The notes below the pieces were generated by a model. The model was not told the DNA's origin. It saw only the letters and a program-made list of their open reading frames with translations, and did not search any database. From the NCBI GenBank assembly GCA_036734085.1, contig DAIMZF010000003.1:1-64000 (forward strand): a stretch of 64,000 nucleotides of DNA. Direction: 5' to 3'. The position numbers were made by a program, and so were the translations under genes. Origin of the DNA: J038 sp036734085. GTDB lineage: Bacteria > Chloroflexota > Anaerolineae > Aggregatilineales > Phototrophicaceae. This document shows, in pieces, positions 61,063 through 64,000 of the stretch (positions are counted from its first letter, which is position 1; each line of letters starts with the position of its first letter).

Positions 61063-62766
61063 ATGCGATACAGCCGAGTCGCCTCTTATCTATTGGTGCT
61101 GATGATAAGTTTTGTCGGCTTTGTCGGCATCAGTGCCGCGCAGGACGAATCCGACCCTCTCCCCACCGAGCAACCCACCCAGACCTACACAGTTGTCTCT
61201 GGCGATACATTGTTCCGGGTTGCACTCCGTTACAATACGACCGTCACCGAGCTTGCCCGCTTGAACAACATCACTAACATCAGCCTGATTTTTACAGGTC
61301 AGGTCTTGCGTGTGCCCGGCGCACCTGTCACAACACCGCCAACACAAACTGAATCTTACACTGTCCAGCGCGGAGACACACTCGCTCGCATCGCCGCCCG
61401 CTTTAATACCACCGTCACCGCTATTCGTGCCGTCAATACTATCCCAAATCCGAATATTATTTTTGTCGGTCAACGCCTCAACATTCCCGTTGATGCCGGT
61501 AGTTTGCCGGCACCTTCCCCAACAGCCACCCCTATCCCCGTCATGACCGAAGAAGCCGTTGAGGTTGAGCAGGAAGCCAGCACAGAAGATGTTGAAGCTA
61601 CCGCAGAACCCACCACCGAAGTCGAAGATGTGCAAGTTGATATTGATGAGCAAGAACCAGATGTTGACGACACCGAAGACATCGAAATAGATGCTGAGGC
61701 CGAAGCACAAGCCGCGCAACCCCAACCCCTCACTGCGGATTTTGCCTATGGTATTGAAGCCTTTTTCGATGGGCAAGACATCTCCACCCTCGTCGGCTAC
61801 ATTGAAGAATTAGAGTTATCATGGGTACGTGTGCGCGTGGATTGGCGCTTTATTGAGCCAGAACCAGGCATTTTTGACTTTGATAATCTGGACGCCATCG
61901 TGGAAGCCCTCATCGCCAACGATAATAGCATCCTGTTCACAGTCACCAATGCTCCCGCATGGGCACGCGCCAGCGTGGACGAGAACGGCCCACCGGATGA
62001 CCTCAACACCTTCTTTTCCTTCCTCACAACTATTGTGGAGCGTTATAGTGGACAAGTAGACGCTTATCAAATCTGGGACGAGCCAAATCTGCGCCGTAAC
62101 TGGAACTGTGAGCGCCGCATGTGCGACACAGACTATCTATTCATGCTTGGTGAATCCTTCACCGTCATCCGCACAGCAGACCCCGATGCTCAGGTCATCA
62201 GCGCCGGGTTAGCCCCCACGCGCTTTAATGATCGTATTAATGCTGTTGATGACCGTTTATATCTGGAAACATTGCTGTTCAGAGGGCTAGGCACTGTCGT
62301 AGATGGCATCGCCGTTCATCCCGGTGGCGAGGCCAACCCACCAGATGCAACCTGTTGCGAAGCGTCGGAAGGTGTGTTATCTCACTTTGAAAACGAGGTC
62401 TTTTATTTCCAGGACAATATCGTAGCATACCGTCAGCTTGTCGTGGATTACGGCTATGCCAATATCCCCCTATGGGTGACGAAGTTCGGCTGGGGCACAG
62501 GGGATGATACACCCTCGCCCAGCAACGTCAACCAACCGCATTATTCCGTAAATTACACAAGCCTGACAGAGCAAGCAGTTTACGTGCCGCGTGCGTTCGA
62601 GTTCGGACAGGAATCAGGTTACATCGGCCCCATGTTCCTGAACAACCTTAATGGTTGCGACATCACCGCCGCCGGAGGGCTACCAGAACTTTGTTATCCA
62701 AGTCTTATCGGCCCAGACGACACACCGCGCCCCATCTTCAGTGCTGTGCAGGCTATTCCCAAGTAA
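61063..62766 (+). CDS. Secreted LysM protein with glycoside-hydrolase-like domain lacking the nucleophile
   Basis: A 567-residue protein. ATG at 61063 has AAGGAG nine bases upstream; the ATG three codons earlier would touch that site. A signal peptide (about 1-26) is followed by two LysM domains (YTVVSGDTLFRVALRYN, YTVQRGDTLARIAARFN), an Asp/Glu-rich linker (about 160-220) and a clan GH-A-like barrel. Glu340 in IWDEPN fits the acid/base position. The expected nucleophile Glu of the TEFGW-type motif is Lys474 (VTKFGWGT, codon AAG at 62482-62484). It may bind rather than cut glycan. Confidence 0.87.
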   Translation: MRYSRVASYLLVLMISFVGFVGISAAQDESDPLPTEQPTQTYTVVSGDTLFRVALRYNTTVTELARLNNITNISLIFTGQVLRVPGAPVTTPPTQTESYTVQRGDTLARIAARFNTTVTAIRAVNTIPNPNIIFVGQRLNIPVDAGSLPAPSPTATPIPVMTEEAVEVEQEASTEDVEATAEPTTEVEDVQVDIDEQEPDVDDTEDIEIDAEAEAQAAQPQPLTADFAYGIEAFFDGQDISTLVGYIEELELSWVRVRVDWRFIEPEPGIFDFDNLDAIVEALIANDNSILFTVTNAPAWARASVDENGPPDDLNTFFSFLTTIVERYSGQVDAYQIWDEPNLRRNWNCERRMCDTDYLFMLGESFTVIRTADPDAQVISAGLAPTRFNDRINAVDDRLYLETLLFRGLGTVVDGIAVHPGGEANPPDATCCEASEGVLSHFENEVFYFQDNIVAYRQLVVDYGYANIPLWVTKFGWGTGDDTPSPSNVNQPHYSVNYTSLTEQAVYVPRAFEFGQESGYIGPMFLNNLNGCDITAAGGLPELCYPSLIGPDDTPRPIFSAVQAIPK

Positions 62767-62818
62767 GATTTACGCCTAGTGCGCCATCAGGTAGGGTGTA
62801 ATGCACCACATAAATCAT

Positions 62819-62842
62819 CAGGACGGTACAAGTACCGTCCTG
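62819..62842. repeat. Inverted repeat between the glycosidase-like and kinase genes
   Basis: CAGGACGGTAC (62819-62829) and its exact complement (62832-62842) with only two bases between. No T run follows on either side, so it is not a standard terminator; attenuator or operator are alternatives. Confidence 0.5.
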
Positions 62843-62895
62843 CGCCCTATCAAGAAAATTTATGAGCATGTCGTTTCGTTAGTGAAGGTGAGTAT

Positions 62896-64000
62896 ATGAC
62901 CGATACAACTGTCTCCCTCTTAAACCACCACCTGCAACGTTACCAAATCAAAGAGAAAATCGGCACGGGTGGCATGGCACGGGTTTATCGTGGGGTTGAT
63001 ACAAACCTGGAGCGTGAAGTCGCTATCAAGGTTCTGCACGAACACCTCGCGGAAGATGTCATGTTCAAAGACCGTTTCGAGCGCGAAGCGCGATTTGTAG
63101 CAGGCATCACACATCCCAACATCGTGCAAATTTTTGATTACAGCGTCATCCAGCGCGATGACTACCCCCTGTACTACATGGTCATGTCCTACATTCCCGG
63201 CCAGACCTTACGCGAATGTTTACAAATCTGCACCGAATCAGAATCTCCCCTGCCACGCGAGCGCGTGCTGGAGATTATGCTCAACTTAACCAGCGCCCTC
63301 AGCTATGCTCATGCCAAAGGCTTAATTCATCGTGACGTTAAACCCGCCAATATCATCCTGCATACGGAGACAGGCCAGGCGCATCTGACCGATTTCGGCA
63401 TCGCCCGCATGATGCAAGGGTCTAATCTGACACAAGAAGGCTCCGCCATCGGCACACCCGCTTACATGTCACCGGAACAAGCAACAGGTGATGTTCTGGA
63501 TGGCCGTAGCGATTTATACGCGCTCGGAATCATTCTCTATGAGATGTTAGCCGGGCAACCGCCCTTCGGTGATGACGGTAGCCTTTCCGTATTGATCAAA
63601 CATCTCAACGAACCCATACCCACCCTATCAAAAGTCATTGGTATGGATGAGCCATTCATGGATGCCGTCATCTACAAAGCCCTTGCCAAACTCCCGGAAG
63701 ACCGCTACCAAACAGCAGAAGAATTCGCACAGGATTTACAGATGGCCTTCACAGGTCAACAGCCCGGTGCAGTCACCACGCACACGCGCAATTTTGCCGC
63801 CATCCCTAAAGGCTTCCCAACCGGCCAACACGCTACTACTGTCCCCAAATCCAATTATCGCGCTATCGCCTTCCCTGTGATAATCGTATTGCTGGTTGTC
63901 ATGGCTGTTGCATTTAGCGTGTTATCAAGCCAAAACCAGACCGCCACAGCCGAGCCGATTTATTTTTCTACCAGTTTTAACCTACAGGATGAACTTACCA
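62896..64000 (+). CDS. PknB-like Ser/Thr protein kinase, partial (runs past the window edge)
   Basis: The first 368 codons are present. ATG at 62896 follows GAAGGTGA. Residues about 15-280 form a complete Hanks-type kinase: GTGGMARVY, Lys45, HRDVKPAN (145-152), DFG (166-168), and GTPAYMSPEQA. A membrane segment lies near 323-345, and an extracellular part begins after it (SSQNQTATAEPIYF) and is cut off at 64000. The activation loop contains Thr and Ser residues suited to autophosphorylation. It differs from the WD40 kinase in having no STAND domain next to the kinase. Confidence 0.92.
   Translation, partial: MTDTTVSLLNHHLQRYQIKEKIGTGGMARVYRGVDTNLEREVAIKVLHEHLAEDVMFKDRFEREARFVAGITHPNIVQIFDYSVIQRDDYPLYYMVMSYIPGQTLRECLQICTESESPLPRERVLEIMLNLTSALSYAHAKGLIHRDVKPANIILHTETGQAHLTDFGIARMMQGSNLTQEGSAIGTPAYMSPEQATGDVLDGRSDLYALGIILYEMLAGQPPFGDDGSLSVLIKHLNEPIPTLSKVIGMDEPFMDAVIYKALAKLPEDRYQTAEEFAQDLQMAFTGQQPGAVTTHTRNFAAIPKGFPTGQHATTVPKSNYRAIAFPVIIVLLVVMAVAFSVLSSQNQTATAEPIYFSTSFNLQDELT

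Overview
The window reads as ordinary chromosomal DNA of a Chloroflexota bacterium, probably of the Anaerolineae. This placement is inference from gene content, with no rRNA gene present to confirm it. The clues are Thr/Pro-rich LysM surface proteins, a Ser/Thr kinase fused to a STAND NTPase and WD40 repeats, DUF2207 and SPFH proteins, a T-box leader together with a SAM-I riboswitch, and several sensor kinases. No insertion sequence, prophage, CRISPR array or rRNA gene was seen. Genes are tightly packed with many 1-14 nt overlaps. The only two gene-free stretches longer than 300 bp hold cis-regulatory RNAs.

Layout: 1-6.7 kb carries a partial anchored protein, a large membrane sensor-kinase-like protein that lacks the phospho-accepting His, a Nudix hydrolase overlapping a serine beta-lactamase-like cell-wall protein, and a STAS/anti-sigma partner-switch pair. 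6.8-9.7 kb has a small membrane protein, an Mrp-type Fe-S carrier ATPase, and a three-gene photolyase operon (DUF2256, FAD catalytic domain, separate alpha/beta domain) linked by ATGA overlaps. 9.8-15 kb holds iscX-nuoB-nuoCD-nuoI and an aldehyde dehydrogenase. 15.1-23.4 kb is housekeeping: divergent thrB/thrC, an acetoacetate-decarboxylase-like gene with rarA, gpmI, glgX and a second STAS protein.

23.5-30.6 kb is the most unusual part. It is a minus-strand run of an FHA protein, a ClpN-domain protein fused to a kinase/aminoglycoside-phosphotransferase-like domain, and a 1551-residue kinase-STAND-WD40 protein. It is followed by a SAM-I riboswitch before a trans-sulfuration enzyme, an SDR, an NDH-2 gene divergent from purH with two Rex-like operators between them, tRNA-Thr(CGU), uridine kinase, and a T-box leader ahead of a methyltransferase and valS.

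41-51 kb contains a nucleotidyltransferase-like protein with a degenerate active site, two tandem LysM surface proteins, a MutL that appears to lack the endonuclease motifs, two GAF histidine kinases, and a receiver-CpaE ATPase, sirtuin and histidine kinase run with ATGA overlaps. 51-61 kb has yajC-secD-secF, a secreted protein with a NERD-like membrane protein, and a four-gene DUF2207/winged-helix-zinc-ribbon/unknown/SPFH operon. The window ends with a LysM-glycosidase-like protein whose nucleophile position is Lys, and the first 368 codons of a PknB-like kinase.

Two themes recur. One is signalling: four histidine-kinase or receiver proteins, two Ser/Thr kinases, an FHA reader and two STAS proteins. 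The other is enzyme-like proteins with an altered catalytic residue, seen in the first histidine kinase, MutL, the glycosidase, the nucleotidyltransferase and the NERD-like protein.
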